Made by a program: the position numbers and the translations under genes
Source: an uncultured Pseudomonadota bacterium
GTDB taxonomy: Bacteria; Myxococcota_A; UBA796; SXON01
DNA length: 64,000 nt
Direction of reading: 5' to 3'
Assembly: GCA_903875225.1 (NCBI GenBank)
Contig: CAIQVJ010000054.1
Location: 57,521-121,520 of the forward strand
Notes under the pieces: generated by a model
Seen by the model: the letters and a program-made list of their open reading frames with translations, nothing else
The model's database searches: none
What the model was told of the DNA's origin: nothing
Part shown: one piece after another, positions 1-9,421 of the stretch
Layout of the letters: every line of letters begins with the position of its first letter
Numbering within the stretch: the stretch's first letter is position 1

Positions 1-326
1 ATGGGAACGTCGCGGTGATGGTGCGCTCCGAGTCCAACGAGGCGCTCAGCATCGGGCAGAGCCTGCAGGCCCGCATCGTAGACGGCCCGCCGAGCTTCAG
101 CTTTGCCAGCTTGAAGCGCACCGACGACGGATGGACCGTCGTGGCCCCCGGCGCGGCGTTCGTCCAGACCCGAGGTGGCACCTCGATCCCGTGCGGCAAC
201 TTCCCGGCGGGCGTGCTCGCGGACACGCAGGTGGGCCCACCCGCCATCGAGCAGTGCATGTGGACCACGCGCCCCGACGAGGTCACCATCTGGGACGGCT
301 TCGGAAGGGCGACCGTCATCAAGTAG
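1..326 (+). CDS. C-terminal end of an unknown protein (cut by window edge)
   Basis: The reading frame is open to the left edge of the window and ends at a TAG at 324-326, so only the last 108 or so codons of a longer gene are visible. The tail has two cysteines (around 193-195 and 256-258) and no motif that I recognise. Codon use and GC are like the neighbours. A GTG at 15 or ATG at 18 could be a start, but no ribosome binding site can be judged because the upstream DNA is missing. The next gene, a sensor kinase, starts 83 bp downstream on the same strand. Confidence 0.5.
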   Translation, partial: GNVAVMVRSESNEALSIGQSLQARIVDGPPSFSFASLKRTDDGWTVVAPGAAFVQTRGGTSIPCGNFPAGVLADTQVGPPAIEQCMWTTRPDEVTIWDGFGRATVIK

Positions 327-409
327 CGCGAGCCTCCGGGTGGGTTAGCCGCCACGGCCAAGGAGCGCATGGCACCCCCGGAACCAGTGCACGTCAAGGC
401 GGAACGTCG

Positions 410-2710
410 ATGAGCCCCCCTCCCCTCACACGTGAACAGCTCATGGCGGAGCTGGCGGCGGCGGGTGCAGCGCGGGATCGCTACGCGAGTCTGTTCGACC
501 TCGCCCCCATCGCCTACTTCACCTTCGACCCGACCGGGGTCGTGCTGGAGGTCAACCACGCCGGGGCCCTGCTCGTCGGGCGATCGCGCGACGAGATCCT
601 GGGGCTCCCGTTCCTCGGGCTCGTGCAGACCAGCGAACCGGGCGCCTTCCTGACGCTCCTCGAGCGCTCCGCCGCGGGGGAACCTCGTGCGGCGTGTGAC
701 CTGCGGTTGCAGAGCGCGGCAGGCCACGTCGACGTCCACGCCGTGGGCACCCCGCTGCCCGATCCAGGTGGCAGCGTGGCCCGGATCGCGACGACCTTCA
801 CCGACGTGAGCGACCGGAACCGGCGGGAGAGCGAACGCAGGGAGGCGCTGGAGGCAGAACAGCGGCTGCGCGCCCAGTTCGAGAGCCTCGACCGCGCTGA
901 GATCGCGATCGGCCAGGCGCTGGCGATGCTGTCGACCTCCGGGCTGCAGGCCTTGCTGCAGGTGATCGCCGACCAGGCCCGGGAGCTCACCCGCGCAGAG
1001 TACTCGGCCGTAGGGCTCGTGGCTCTCGAGCCCGAGCGCGGCTTCGATCCCTGGGTGTACAGCGGCGCCACACCGGAACATGCCGCGGCGATCGGGCGCA
1101 GCCCCCAGGCCGTCGGGGTCCTCGCCGCCGTGATGCTGGAGGCACGCACCATCCGCGTGCGTGAGCTCACCGAGCACCCGGCCTTCCTCGGATTCCCACC
1201 GAACCACCCGCGGATGGGGAGTTTTCTGGGCGTGCCGATCCGCTTCGGCGACCGGGTGCTGGGCCACCTGTACCTGACGAACAAGCGGGGCGCCCAGGAG
1301 TTCTCCGCGCTGGACGTCCGCGGCGCCGAGCTGATGGCGGAGCATGTGGGCGTGATCCTCGAGATCGCCCGGCTCCACGAACTGGAGGCCCGCGACCGGG
1401 AGCGGCTGGGCCTGCTCGCCCGCGCCGGAGACGCCGTGGCGGCGACGCTCGATCGCGAGGTGCTCGGGGAGCAGATGGCGCGGCTCGCCGTGCCCTGGTT
1501 CGCCGACTTCTGCATGGTCGGCCTGCTCGACGCCGGACGCCTGAAGGGCGTGAGCTTTGCGCACGCCGATCCCGCCTCGGCCGCCAAGCTCCGCGAGATC
1601 TTCGCCGGGTTCACCCTCGGGCGCGATGGTCCGGGGATCTTCGCCCGGGCGTGGCGCACCGGGCAGCCCGAGCTCCACGCCGGTCCGCTGCGCACCGGAG
1701 ACGTGCTGCCGCACCCCGGGCAACTCAAGGACACCCCGGAGCTTGCTCCGCGCTCGGTCCTGGTCGTGCCGATGATCACGCGGGGCGAGATCCTCGGGCT
1801 GATCGGCTTCGTGCTCGGGGACTCCGGTCGCAGGTACGAGCCGCGCGACATCCCGATCGCCGAGGAGATCGCGCGGCGCTGCGTGATGGCGCTGGAAAAT
1901 GCCACGCTCTTCGAGGACGTGCGCGACGCCGTGCAGGCCCGCGACCGACAGCTGATCGCAGCGCAGGAAGCCATCGCCGCGCGAGACGGGGTCCTGCGCA
2001 TCGTCGCCCACGATCTGCGCAGCCCGCTCGCGGGGATCCGGATGCTCGCCGATTCGCTGCTGCGGCAGGGGCCGGAGCGGCGGACCGAGCGTGCGCTGGG
2101 GATGCTGCACCGCACCGTCGACCGGATGGACCGGCTGATCCAGGACCTGCTCGACGTCGTGCGGCTGGATGGCGGGAGCCTGGCGGTACAGTGCGCCCCG
2201 GTGAACGTACGGAGCATCCTGACCGAGGTCGTGGAGAGCCATCGCCTCGCGGCCGCCGACGCCGGACTGCAGATCTCCGGAGAGCTGTACGGCGAGCCCG
2301 AGGAGGTGCACGCCGATCGTCCGCGCCTGCTGCAGGCCCTGGACAACGTGGTGGTGAACGCGATCAAGTTCTCGGAGGCCGAAGGCGGGGTCACCATCGA
2401 AGCGCGACAGAACAGCGCCGGCGAGGTGGTGTTCTCCGTGCGGGACTCCGGGGTCGGGATCCCTGCCGAGCACATCTCCCACCTGTTCGAGCGCTTCTGG
2501 CAGGGCAGCGGGTCCGACCGTCGCGGCGCAGGTCTCGGGCTCTCCATCGTGAAGGGGATCATGGACGCCCACCACGGTCGGGTGTGGGTGGAGAGCGCGG
2601 TCGGGGCCGGCAGCACGTTCTACCTGGCCATCCCCACGGTGAGCGCCGCCGCATGTCAGGACGAGGCCGGGGCGGCGAGCGCCCCGCCCGTCGCCGTTGC
2701 CCAGCGATAG
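410..2710 (+). CDS. Sensor histidine kinase with PAS and two GAF domains
   Basis: The protein has 766 residues. It has no membrane segment and is probably a cytoplasmic sensor that autophosphorylates a histidine and passes the phosphate to a response regulator not visible next to it. A PAS domain (about residues 20-130, motif FDLAPIAYFTFD) is followed by a short coiled coil, two GAF domains (about 165-315 and 330-490), and a HisKA/HATPase core. The phospho-acceptor is His534 in AHDLRSPL. ATP-site motifs are Asn650 (N box), Asp679 in DSGVGIP and a GAGLGLSI G2 box. I chose ATG 410 because the PAS homology begins just after it; the frame is open further upstream but that part is low-complexity. 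A TAGCCG -10-like box lies at 346-351. The murJ start follows 5 bp after the stop. Confidence 0.9.
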   Translation: MSPPPLTREQLMAELAAAGAARDRYASLFDLAPIAYFTFDPTGVVLEVNHAGALLVGRSRDEILGLPFLGLVQTSEPGAFLTLLERSAAGEPRAACDLRLQSAAGHVDVHAVGTPLPDPGGSVARIATTFTDVSDRNRRESERREALEAEQRLRAQFESLDRAEIAIGQALAMLSTSGLQALLQVIADQARELTRAEYSAVGLVALEPERGFDPWVYSGATPEHAAAIGRSPQAVGVLAAVMLEARTIRVRELTEHPAFLGFPPNHPRMGSFLGVPIRFGDRVLGHLYLTNKRGAQEFSALDVRGAELMAEHVGVILEIARLHELEARDRERLGLLARAGDAVAATLDREVLGEQMARLAVPWFADFCMVGLLDAGRLKGVSFAHADPASAAKLREIFAGFTLGRDGPGIFARAWRTGQPELHAGPLRTGDVLPHPGQLKDTPELAPRSVLVVPMITRGEILGLIGFVLGDSGRRYEPRDIPIAEEIARRCVMALENATLFEDVRDAVQARDRQLIAAQEAIAARDGVLRIVAHDLRSPLAGIRMLADSLLRQGPERRTERALGMLHRTVDRMDRLIQDLLDVVRLDGGSLAVQCAPVNVRSILTEVVESHRLAAADAGLQISGELYGEPEEVHADRPRLLQALDNVVVNAIKFSEAEGGVTIEARQNSAGEVVFSVRDSGVGIPAEHISHLFERFWQGSGSDRRGAGLGLSIVKGIMDAHHGRVWVESAVGAGSTFYLAIPTVSAAACQDEAGAASAPPVAVAQR

Positions 2711-2715
2711 CCCTG

Positions 2716-4317
2716 ATGCCGCCCGAAGCCCCGTCCCCCGCCCGAGCGGCACGCCCCGAGGGCCACAGCGCGCTGCTCGTGGCGATCGGCATCTTCCTCT
2801 CGCGCATCGCCGGGCTGGTGCGCCAGAAGGCGATGGGCCACTTCCTCGGCAGCACGGCCGCTGCCGATGCTTTCAATGCGGCGTTCCGCATCCCCAACCT
2901 GCTCCAGAACCTGTTCGGCGAAGGTGCGCTCTCTGCCTCCTTCATCCCGGTGTACGCCGGCATGCTGGCGAAGGGCCAGAACCGCGACGCGGACCGGGTG
3001 GCCGGCGCCGTCGGCACGCTGCTCGCGCTCGTGTGCGCAGTCATCGTGGCCGTGGGGGTGTACGCCGCGCCTTCGCTGGTGTGGCTGCTCGCCCCCGGCT
3101 TCGACGGCGAGCGGGCGACGCTCACCATCCACCTCGTCCAGATCCTGTTCCCCGGTGCGGGCCTCCTCGTCATCTCGGCGTGGTGCCTCGGCATCCTCAA
3201 CAGCCACCGCAAGTTCCTGCTGTCGTACACCGCGCCCGTGCTCTGGAACGCTGCGATGATCGGCGCGCTCCTGACCTACGGCCCGTCCCAGGCTCCGGTC
3301 ACGCTGGTCTCAACGCTGGCGGTGGCCTCGGTGGTGGGCTCGCTCCTGCAGTTCGTGATCCAGATCCCGTCCGTGTTGCGCTCCGCCCCGAACGTCCGCC
3401 CGGGGTTCCGCTTCCGGGACCCGGACGTGCTCGCAGTGGTCCGCAACTTCGGCCCCGCGTTCATCGGCCGCGGCGTGATGCAGATCTCGAGCTCCATCGA
3501 CTCGATCATCGCGTCCCTGCTGCCGATCGGCTCGGTCGCGGTGTTCGGCTACGCACAGACGCTCTACACGCTGCCCGTGAGCCTGTTCGGCATGGCGGTC
3601 TCCGCGGCCGAGCTACCGGCCATGTCGAGCGCAACCGGCACGGACGCCGAGATCGCCGCCTGGCTCCGCGCCCGCATCGGGGGTGGCCTGCAGCGCATCG
3701 CGTTCTTCGTGATCCCCTCGGCCGTCGCGTTCGTGGTGCTGGGCGACACGCTCGCCGCCGCGTTCTTCCAGTCCGGCGAGTTCACCCACGACGACACGGT
3801 CCGGGTCTGGTCCACGCTGGCCGGCTCCTCCGTCGGTCTGCTCGCGCAGACCTGGGCCCGGCTCTACAGCTCCACGTTCTACGCGTTGAAGGACACGAAG
3901 ACCCCGCTCCGGTTCGCGATCATCCGGGTGGTCATCACCTCGGCGCTGGGCTGGTTCATGGCCGTGGAGCTACCCGGGATGATCGGTGTGGACCCAAAGT
4001 GGGGCGTTGCGGGGCTCACGGCCTCCGCCGGCATGGCGGGCTGGGTCGAATACATGCTGCTTCATCGTGCGTTGGACCTCCGCGTGGGCACCACAGGGGT
4101 GGCGCCGAGGACGGTCATGAAGCTCTGGGCTGCGGGCGCGCTCGCTGGCGCCACGGGCATCGCCGCCAAACTGCTCCTCCCGGCGATGCATCCGATCCTG
4201 ACCGCGCTCCTCGTGATCGGCCCGTTCGGCGTGGTCTACCTCGGGGCCACGTGGGCGATGGGGTTCACCGAGGCTGCGCCGATCCTGCGGCGTCTCGGGC
4301 TCCGGCAGCGGAAGTAG
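2716..4317 (+). CDS. murJ: Lipid II flippase MurJ (MviN family)
   Basis: The 533-residue polytopic membrane protein moves the peptidoglycan precursor lipid II across the inner membrane. Family signatures are clear: the N-terminal segment SRIAGLVRQKAMG, then ADAFNAAFRIPNLLQNLF and EGALSASFIPVY, followed by about 13-14 hydrophobic segments. Length is close to the usual 510-530 residues. ATG 2716 follows the kinase stop by only 5 bp, so the two genes are probably co-transcribed although their functions are unrelated. The final residues are basic (RRLGLRQRK). The gene converges on the leftward flavoprotein gene with a 40-bp gap. Confidence 0.95.
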   Translation: MPPEAPSPARAARPEGHSALLVAIGIFLSRIAGLVRQKAMGHFLGSTAAADAFNAAFRIPNLLQNLFGEGALSASFIPVYAGMLAKGQNRDADRVAGAVGTLLALVCAVIVAVGVYAAPSLVWLLAPGFDGERATLTIHLVQILFPGAGLLVISAWCLGILNSHRKFLLSYTAPVLWNAAMIGALLTYGPSQAPVTLVSTLAVASVVGSLLQFVIQIPSVLRSAPNVRPGFRFRDPDVLAVVRNFGPAFIGRGVMQISSSIDSIIASLLPIGSVAVFGYAQTLYTLPVSLFGMAVSAAELPAMSSATGTDAEIAAWLRARIGGGLQRIAFFVIPSAVAFVVLGDTLAAAFFQSGEFTHDDTVRVWSTLAGSSVGLLAQTWARLYSSTFYALKDTKTPLRFAIIRVVITSALGWFMAVELPGMIGVDPKWGVAGLTASAGMAGWVEYMLLHRALDLRVGTTGVAPRTVMKLWAAGALAGATGIAAKLLLPAMHPILTALLVIGPFGVVYLGATWAMGFTEAAPILRRLGLRQRK

Positions 4318-4357
4318 TCAAACGCAGGGCGAGCAGCGGTCGCCGGAGTCGCGCCGA

Positions 4358-6031
4358 CTACAGCAGGGCCGCGACCTCGCGCGCCGCGCGAAACGCCGAT
4401 GCGGCCGCGCACTCGAACGTGGGGATCCCCTCCAGGTCCGTACACGCGAACGAGATCGCCCCGAGCGGCTCCTTCGCGGCGATGCGCTCCGCACCGAACA
4501 GGAACCCGGGTCGGGCGGCGACCATCGCATGGCCCCACCGGTAGAGATCAAAGGCGACCACGGTGTCGCGCACGCCTGGCAGCACCCGCTCCAGGTCTGC
4601 GAGGATGGCCTCCTCGTAGTCCTCGATGGGGGTCGTCAGCAGCGCCGGACGATCGGCCTCGGTGAGCGGCATGTAGACGGTGAGCGCGTTGGAACGGGTG
4701 AGCGGGGCGCTCGCCGGGTCACGGTAGTCATGCCAGTCGGCGACCGTGAACCCGAGGAAGCACGCGCCGCTCACGACCTCGTTGTACCAGGCGAGCTTCG
4801 CGGGTGTCTGGTCCACGAACACCTGGGCCACGAGGTACGGGGTGAACCGGAACGCGCTCGACTCGTCCCGCCCAGCGTCCCCGAGGCCAGGCACCACGTA
4901 CGGAGCCATGTAGCGGGGAGCCGCGTAGATGGCGGTCCGGGCACGCAGGGTCGTGGTCACACCCTCGCTCAGGTAGGTGATCTGGACCTCGCCGTCCGTC
5001 TCCACTGCCCGCAGCACGATGGCGCCGGTCGTCAGGTGGTCCGCGCCCACCTTGTCGACGAGCGCCTCAGTGAGGAATGCGAGCCCCCCTGTCGCCGCGA
5101 GATCGCCGGCATCCTCGTCGGTCTCCCCACCCCACACGTCGGCGCACAACTCGAACATGGCCACCCACGCGGAGAGCTCGCTGGACGGCAAGGCATAGGA
5201 GGCCTGTACCGACGCGCTCAGGTAGTCGGACACCGCGGGGTCCCACCCCTTTCCGGCGACGTACTCGGCGAACGTGATGGCGTCGAGCGCGCGGATCTCC
5301 GGGTCGGCCGAGGCGTCATCCGGCAAGTCGAACGCCCAGAGGCCGTCGCTCCCGCGCCGATCCCACCAGGACTGGGCGTCCGCGCGAAAGGCCTTCAGGT
5401 CGGCGATCACGTTCGCAGGGAACGGGAGACGCTCGATCCCCCTCCCCGCCTCGTCGGCCCACGGATCGTCGTACCAGGCGCCGTCGATGTACTGCCGGAG
5501 CTTGGGCGACCGGGCGACGAGGTCCGGGTTCGGCGTCACCGAGCCGCCGGACTCGGTCACCAGCCCGAGGTCCAGGTAGAGGTCGATCAGGTCGCGCGTC
5601 TCGGGGACGGCGGTGTAGTCGGCCGCGCGTGTGACCACGCTGCCGTAGTGTGTGTCCGACCGGCAGAACCCCCCGGCGGGAGCCTCCTTCTCGAGCACCA
5701 GGACGGACGATGCGCCGAGGCGCGCCAGCATCCACGCGGCCATGAGCCCGCTCGGTCCCCCGCCGATGATGACGCAGTCGAGCAGATCGCCTGACGCCGC
5801 CGGAATGTCGAAGCTGTCGCCATCCCGGAGCGCGTGGCAGTTCGTGTAGTCGTCCGCCCGGTCGGCGGCCGGCGGGACCGTCCCCAGGCCCGAGTCGTCC
5901 TTCCCCGCGTGGGCGCACCCGGGGAGCGCCCGGAACGCCACTGCGCCGGCGGACCCGGCGAGGACCCCGTTGATGAAGTCGCGTCGCCGGATCGACGCCC
6001 TGGCGCCCAACCGATCAGGTCTCTTCTCCAT
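4358..6031 (-). CDS. Tat-exported FAD-dependent oxidoreductase (amine-oxidase-like)
   Basis: The protein has 557 residues. An N-terminal twin-arginine signal (RRRDFING, residues 15-22) is followed by a hydrophobic stretch and an LPGC at 36-39 that could serve as a lipobox, although Pro at -2 is unusual. A dinucleotide-binding GGGPSG motif at 90-95 and an acidic LEKE about 25 residues later show an FAD-binding Rossmann fold of the flavin amine oxidase / NAD(P)-binding type. The folded flavoprotein is therefore probably exported to the periplasm. Its substrate cannot be told. The start is 16 bp after the response regulator stop, and the three leftward genes 8344-4358 look like one operon. ATG 6031 was preferred because it places the Tat motif normally; the longer open frame upstream is noise. 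Confidence 0.8.
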   Translation of the reverse strand: MEKRPDRLGARASIRRRDFINGVLAGSAGAVAFRALPGCAHAGKDDSGLGTVPPAADRADDYTNCHALRDGDSFDIPAASGDLLDCVIIGGGPSGLMAAWMLARLGASSVLVLEKEAPAGGFCRSDTHYGSVVTRAADYTAVPETRDLIDLYLDLGLVTESGGSVTPNPDLVARSPKLRQYIDGAWYDDPWADEAGRGIERLPFPANVIADLKAFRADAQSWWDRRGSDGLWAFDLPDDASADPEIRALDAITFAEYVAGKGWDPAVSDYLSASVQASYALPSSELSAWVAMFELCADVWGGETDEDAGDLAATGGLAFLTEALVDKVGADHLTTGAIVLRAVETDGEVQITYLSEGVTTTLRARTAIYAAPRYMAPYVVPGLGDAGRDESSAFRFTPYLVAQVFVDQTPAKLAWYNEVVSGACFLGFTVADWHDYRDPASAPLTRSNALTVYMPLTEADRPALLTTPIEDYEEAILADLERVLPGVRDTVVAFDLYRWGHAMVAARPGFLFGAERIAAKEPLGAISFACTDLEGIPTFECAAASAFRAAREVAALL

Positions 6032-6047
6032 GGCGCCGCCCCGTGGG

Positions 6048-6596
6048 CTACCGCCCGTACTTCGCGATGATCTCGTCGGCCTCGGCATCGGAGATCTCCT
6101 CGAGCAGGTAGACCCCCTTCTCGTCCTTGCGGATCTCCGAGATGCCCGGGAAGCTCTTCTCGAGTTGCTTGAGTTCGGCGGACTGGCGCTTGACCGTGAG
6201 GAGGAGGCGGCGGTTCTCGTCTTCGAGTTCGAACTTCTCCACGGCCGCACGGAGCGCGAGCACGACCGTGTGGTCATCCCAGGGCTTCAGGAAGAACCTG
6301 TAGATCTCTCCGCCGTTCACCGCCTTCATCGTGGATTCGAGGCTCGCCTGCCCGGTAAGCAGCATGCGGACGGTGCTCGGACGGAGCACGCGCACGCGCG
6401 ACAGGAATTCGGCCCCGCCCATCCCGGGCATGCGCTCGTCGGAGACGATCACCGTGTAGTCGTTCGCTGCGACCCGCTCCAGCGCCTCCTCACCGCTCGA
6501 TGCGGTGTCGATCTCGTAGTCCTCGTCGAACAGCACCCGCTCGAGCGCAGTGAGCACGTTGGGTTCATCGTCGACGAGCAGGATCCGGTGAGACAT
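6048..6596 (-). CDS. Response regulator (receiver domain plus coiled coil)
   Basis: The 182-residue protein has an N-terminal receiver domain with acidic pocket Asp9/Asp10, phospho-acceptor Asp53 (VSDERMPGM), Thr81 and Lys104 in the FLKPWDD motif. That last motif is typical of RpfG-like receivers normally attached to HD-GYP output domains. Here the receiver is followed only by a charged helix (about 125-150) and a short acidic tail, with no DNA-binding or enzymatic output. It probably works by protein contact. It lies 32 bp after the hybrid kinase gene and is its likely partner. ATG 6596 has no strong ribosome site but begins exactly at the receiver homology. Confidence 0.88.
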   Translation of the reverse strand: MSHRILLVDDEPNVLTALERVLFDEDYEIDTASSGEEALERVAANDYTVIVSDERMPGMGGAEFLSRVRVLRPSTVRMLLTGQASLESTMKAVNGGEIYRFFLKPWDDHTVVLALRAAVEKFELEDENRRLLLTVKRQSAELKQLEKSFPGISEIRKDEKGVYLLEEISDAEADEIIAKYGR

Positions 6597-6628
6597 GGTC
6601 GCTCCAACAAAAAGGTCGCAACGGTCTG

Positions 6629-8344
6629 CTATCCCGCGCCGCCGCCGACTCCATCCACGGGGATGCGGATCGTGAAGGTGGTGCCCTTGCCCACCTCGCT
6701 CGCGACAGCGATCTCGCCCCGGTGCTTCTTGATGATGTCGGCGCTGATGGAGAGCCCCAGACCGGTGCCCTTGCCGGCCTCCTTGGTCGTGAAGAACGGG
6801 TCGAAGATCCGCGGCAGGTGCTCCGGTGCGATGCCCTTCCCGTCGTCGGCGACGGTGATCACCACGGTCCGGCCGTCCAACCGCGTTCGAAGCACGATCT
6901 CACCCTGCTGATCCATCGCGTGGCAGGCGTTCACCAGGAGGTTCATCACCACCTGGTTGAGCAACTGGGCGTTGCAGTTCACCGGCGGGAGCTCCCCGAA
7001 GTCCCGCGTGAGCGTGACCTTGTACTTGAGCTGGTTCCACACGATGCCGATCGCCTGCTCCAGGCTCTGATGCAGGTCCACGGGCTTCCAGTCGTCGCCG
7101 TCCACGCGTGAGAACGTGCTCAGGTCCTTGACGATCTTCGTGATCCGGCCCGTGCCGTCCAGCGACTGGTTGATGAGGCTCGTGACATCGCCGAGGATGA
7201 AGTCGATCTTGAACTTCCGACGGAGCTCCGCCACCTCCGGCCCCGCGCCGGGTGCCTTGCGTTGGACAAGCTCGGTGAGCGCGCCGATGAAGCCCGCGAG
7301 CCGCTCGACGTACTTCGAGAGGGAGGAGAGGTTGCTGCTCACAAAGCCGATCGGGTTGTTGATCTCGTGGGCGACCCCCGCGGTCATCTGTCCGATGGTG
7401 GCGAGCTTTTCACTCTGGATCACCTGGGCCTGGGTGGCCTTGAGCTGCTCGAACGCGGCCTCGCGTTGCCGGACGGCGAGCTTGAGCTGCGTGGTGTCGT
7501 TCAGGGTCACGACCTTGCCGCTGCCGGCCTTGCCGATGGGTACCTGACTGTCGGTGCCCTTCCGCGGGGCGAAGGGTGCCTCCCGGTACACGAACCAGCG
7601 CCCGCTGGCCGGATGGAACAGCTCCGCTCCCGATGTGTAGCCGGCGGGGGCCGTCAGCTCCAGGCGGCTGAACAGGTCCTTCCAGTCGACGCCGAGGATC
7701 TCGTTGTACTCCTGGCCGGTGAAGTCCCGCCAGGCGCGGTTGCAGCGCTTCAGCCTGCCGTCCGCGTCGATGAGCAGCACCATGTCCAGGACGCAGTCCA
7801 TCGTCCGCTCCCACTCCGCCTTGATCTCCTGGACCTGCCTGAACACGCGTTTGAGCTCGGCGTGCTCGACCTGGTGAGCCGCCAGCTTGGTCTGGATCTC
7901 GTCGGTCTGCTCCTCGATCGTCCGGCGCAACGTCTCCAACAGCGCGCGGTCCGTGGTCACGAACTCCCGCCGCTTCACCGCCGCAGCCAGGGTGGTGGCA
8001 AGCTGCCCGGGATCGACGGGCTTGACGATCACGTCGAGGGCGCGCCGCTTGATCGCGGCGAGCACGAGATCGGTGCTGGCGTGCGCTGTCATCAGCACGA
8101 CGGGGAGGTCCGGGTACATCGCGTGGATCGAGTCCATCAGCCCGAACCCGTCGATCGGCTCCATCCGGATGTCGGAGACCACGACGTCGATCGCCGATCC
8201 CCACTCTGCCATCAGGTTTGCGGCGTCCTCGGCCGAGGGGGCCATGACCACCTTGTAGCCGAGCGCCCGGGTGGCGTGCGCGACCAGCTTGAGGTCGAAG
8301 TCCGAGTCGTCTACGACGAGCACAGTGCCGGGGTTCTCAGCCAT
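6629..8344 (-). CDS. Receiver-PAS hybrid sensor histidine kinase
   Basis: The 571-residue soluble kinase is built as receiver (1-125; Asp12/Asp13, phospho-acceptor Asp58 in VSDIRM), a long helical linker, a PAS-like domain (about 180-285) and a HisKA/HATPase core. The histidine is His326 in GVAHEINNPIGF, and the ATP site has NLLVNACHAM, ADDGKGI and GKGTGLGLSI. An N-terminal receiver on a kinase suggests that it takes input from another kinase as well as from its PAS domain. A TAGGAC -10-like box at 8365-8370 on the minus strand precedes the ATG. The divergent lipoprotein gene at 8411 starts only 66 bp away. Confidence 0.9.
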   Translation of the reverse strand: MAENPGTVLVVDDSDFDLKLVAHATRALGYKVVMAPSAEDAANLMAEWGSAIDVVVSDIRMEPIDGFGLMDSIHAMYPDLPVVLMTAHASTDLVLAAIKRRALDVIVKPVDPGQLATTLAAAVKRREFVTTDRALLETLRRTIEEQTDEIQTKLAAHQVEHAELKRVFRQVQEIKAEWERTMDCVLDMVLLIDADGRLKRCNRAWRDFTGQEYNEILGVDWKDLFSRLELTAPAGYTSGAELFHPASGRWFVYREAPFAPRKGTDSQVPIGKAGSGKVVTLNDTTQLKLAVRQREAAFEQLKATQAQVIQSEKLATIGQMTAGVAHEINNPIGFVSSNLSSLSKYVERLAGFIGALTELVQRKAPGAGPEVAELRRKFKIDFILGDVTSLINQSLDGTGRITKIVKDLSTFSRVDGDDWKPVDLHQSLEQAIGIVWNQLKYKVTLTRDFGELPPVNCNAQLLNQVVMNLLVNACHAMDQQGEIVLRTRLDGRTVVITVADDGKGIAPEHLPRIFDPFFTTKEAGKGTGLGLSISADIIKKHRGEIAVASEVGKGTTFTIRIPVDGVGGGAG

Positions 8345-8395
8345 GCTTCACTCTGGATGCGCTCGTCCTATCACCCTGCGGCCGGGTCACCCGGC

Positions 8396-8401
8396 TATGC
8401 T
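8396..8401 (+). promoter_or_regulatory. -10 box (TATGCT) for the 8411 lipoprotein gene
   Basis: TATGCT begins 15 nt before the ATG at 8411. No Shine-Dalgarno sequence lies between, so a nearly leaderless transcript of about 3 nt is expected. No good -35 hexamer is visible. Confidence 0.45.
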
Positions 8402-8410
8402 TCCGGCCAC

Positions 8411-9382
8411 ATGATGCTCGCCCTCCTCGCGGCCTGTGTGACGCCCGACGGCCTCCCCTGCGCGGAGGCGGTGACGAGCTACGACCTGGAGGGAACCCTG
8501 ACCTCCCGCTCCACCTCCCTCTACGACGCCGATGGCAGCTCGCACACCGAGACGTACCACCACCACGCCGACGGGACGGTCTCGATGCGTGCGACGACCA
8601 CCCGCGACGCCGGGGGCCGCAGCCTGACCTTCGAGGAGGACTACGGAGCCGACGGAACCGTGGACTACTACGTCACGCAGACCTACGACGAGTACGGGAA
8701 CGTGCTGACGTACGAGGAGGACCCGGACGCGGACACCCTGCGGATGGACAAGCGCGCGTACACCTACAGCGCGAAGTTCGACGACGACGGCACCATCGTG
8801 GAGAAGGTGGACGAGGACGAGGACGACGACGGATCCGCGGACGAGCGGCGCCGCTACACCTACGCCGATCCCGCGAGCTTGCAGGGGAACGTCTCCACCG
8901 CGGGCCGGCCGGAGCTGCTCCGCTACGAATGGGACGGCGGGGCCGACGGTACCGTGGACTACAGCGTCGTCTACTCCTACGACGCCCAGGGGAACAACGT
9001 GGCGCAGCAGGTGGGCACCTGGCTGGCCACGTACACCTACGACAGCCACGACAACATGCTCGGCGAGACGGTGGACGACGACTCCGACGGGACGCCGGAC
9101 AGCCTCGACGCGTGGACGTACGACGACGACGGCAACATGACGCTGCACGCGTCGGACTACAACGCCGACGGGACGATCGACAGCACGGAGGCGTACGACT
9201 ACGACTCCGACGGCAACGTGCTGACCGAGGGAGACGACCATGACGCCGACGGCACCGCCGACTGGCGGATCACCTACACCTGGGATGCTGGCGGCAACCT
9301 GCTCTCCTACGTGGTGACCGAGGCCGCCGAGGTGCTGTCCGGCGCTTCGTACGCGTACTCGGGGACGTGCGACGGAAACTAG
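8411..9382 (+). CDS. Lipoprotein with YD-type and Asp-rich repeats
   Basis: The 323-residue protein starts with an unusually short lipoprotein signal, MMLALLAAC, with the lipidated Cys at residue 9. The rest is a chain of roughly 20-25-residue units resembling YD/RHS repeats (YDxxGN, YDSDGN), alternating with acidic DADGTxD loops that look like calcium-binding repeats. RHS-type repeats form beta shells, so a rigid cell-surface beta structure stabilised by calcium is plausible. There is no toxin or core domain, so it is not a full RHS toxin. ATG 8411 was chosen over the longer open frame because the lipobox follows at once and a TATGCT promoter box lies 15 nt upstream. Exact function is unknown. 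Confidence 0.75.
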   Translation: MMLALLAACVTPDGLPCAEAVTSYDLEGTLTSRSTSLYDADGSSHTETYHHHADGTVSMRATTTRDAGGRSLTFEEDYGADGTVDYYVTQTYDEYGNVLTYEEDPDADTLRMDKRAYTYSAKFDDDGTIVEKVDEDEDDDGSADERRRYTYADPASLQGNVSTAGRPELLRYEWDGGADGTVDYSVVYSYDAQGNNVAQQVGTWLATYTYDSHDNMLGETVDDDSDGTPDSLDAWTYDDDGNMTLHASDYNADGTIDSTEAYDYDSDGNVLTEGDDHDADGTADWRITYTWDAGGNLLSYVVTEAAEVLSGASYAYSGTCDGN

Positions 9383-9421
9383 GCGCCAGGGCTCGGGCGC
9401 TCACGCGGCGCCGGCTCGCGA

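Noticed and set aside
514..2616. 700-codon open frame on the minus strand inside the sensor kinase gene
   Set aside because: It is antisense to clear kinase motifs, rich in Ser and Arg as GC-rich shadows are, and has no recognisable domain.
2708..2713. TAGCCC as a leaderless promoter of murJ
   Set aside because: The TA is only 8 nt before the ATG and is the stop codon of the kinase gene; likely coincidence.
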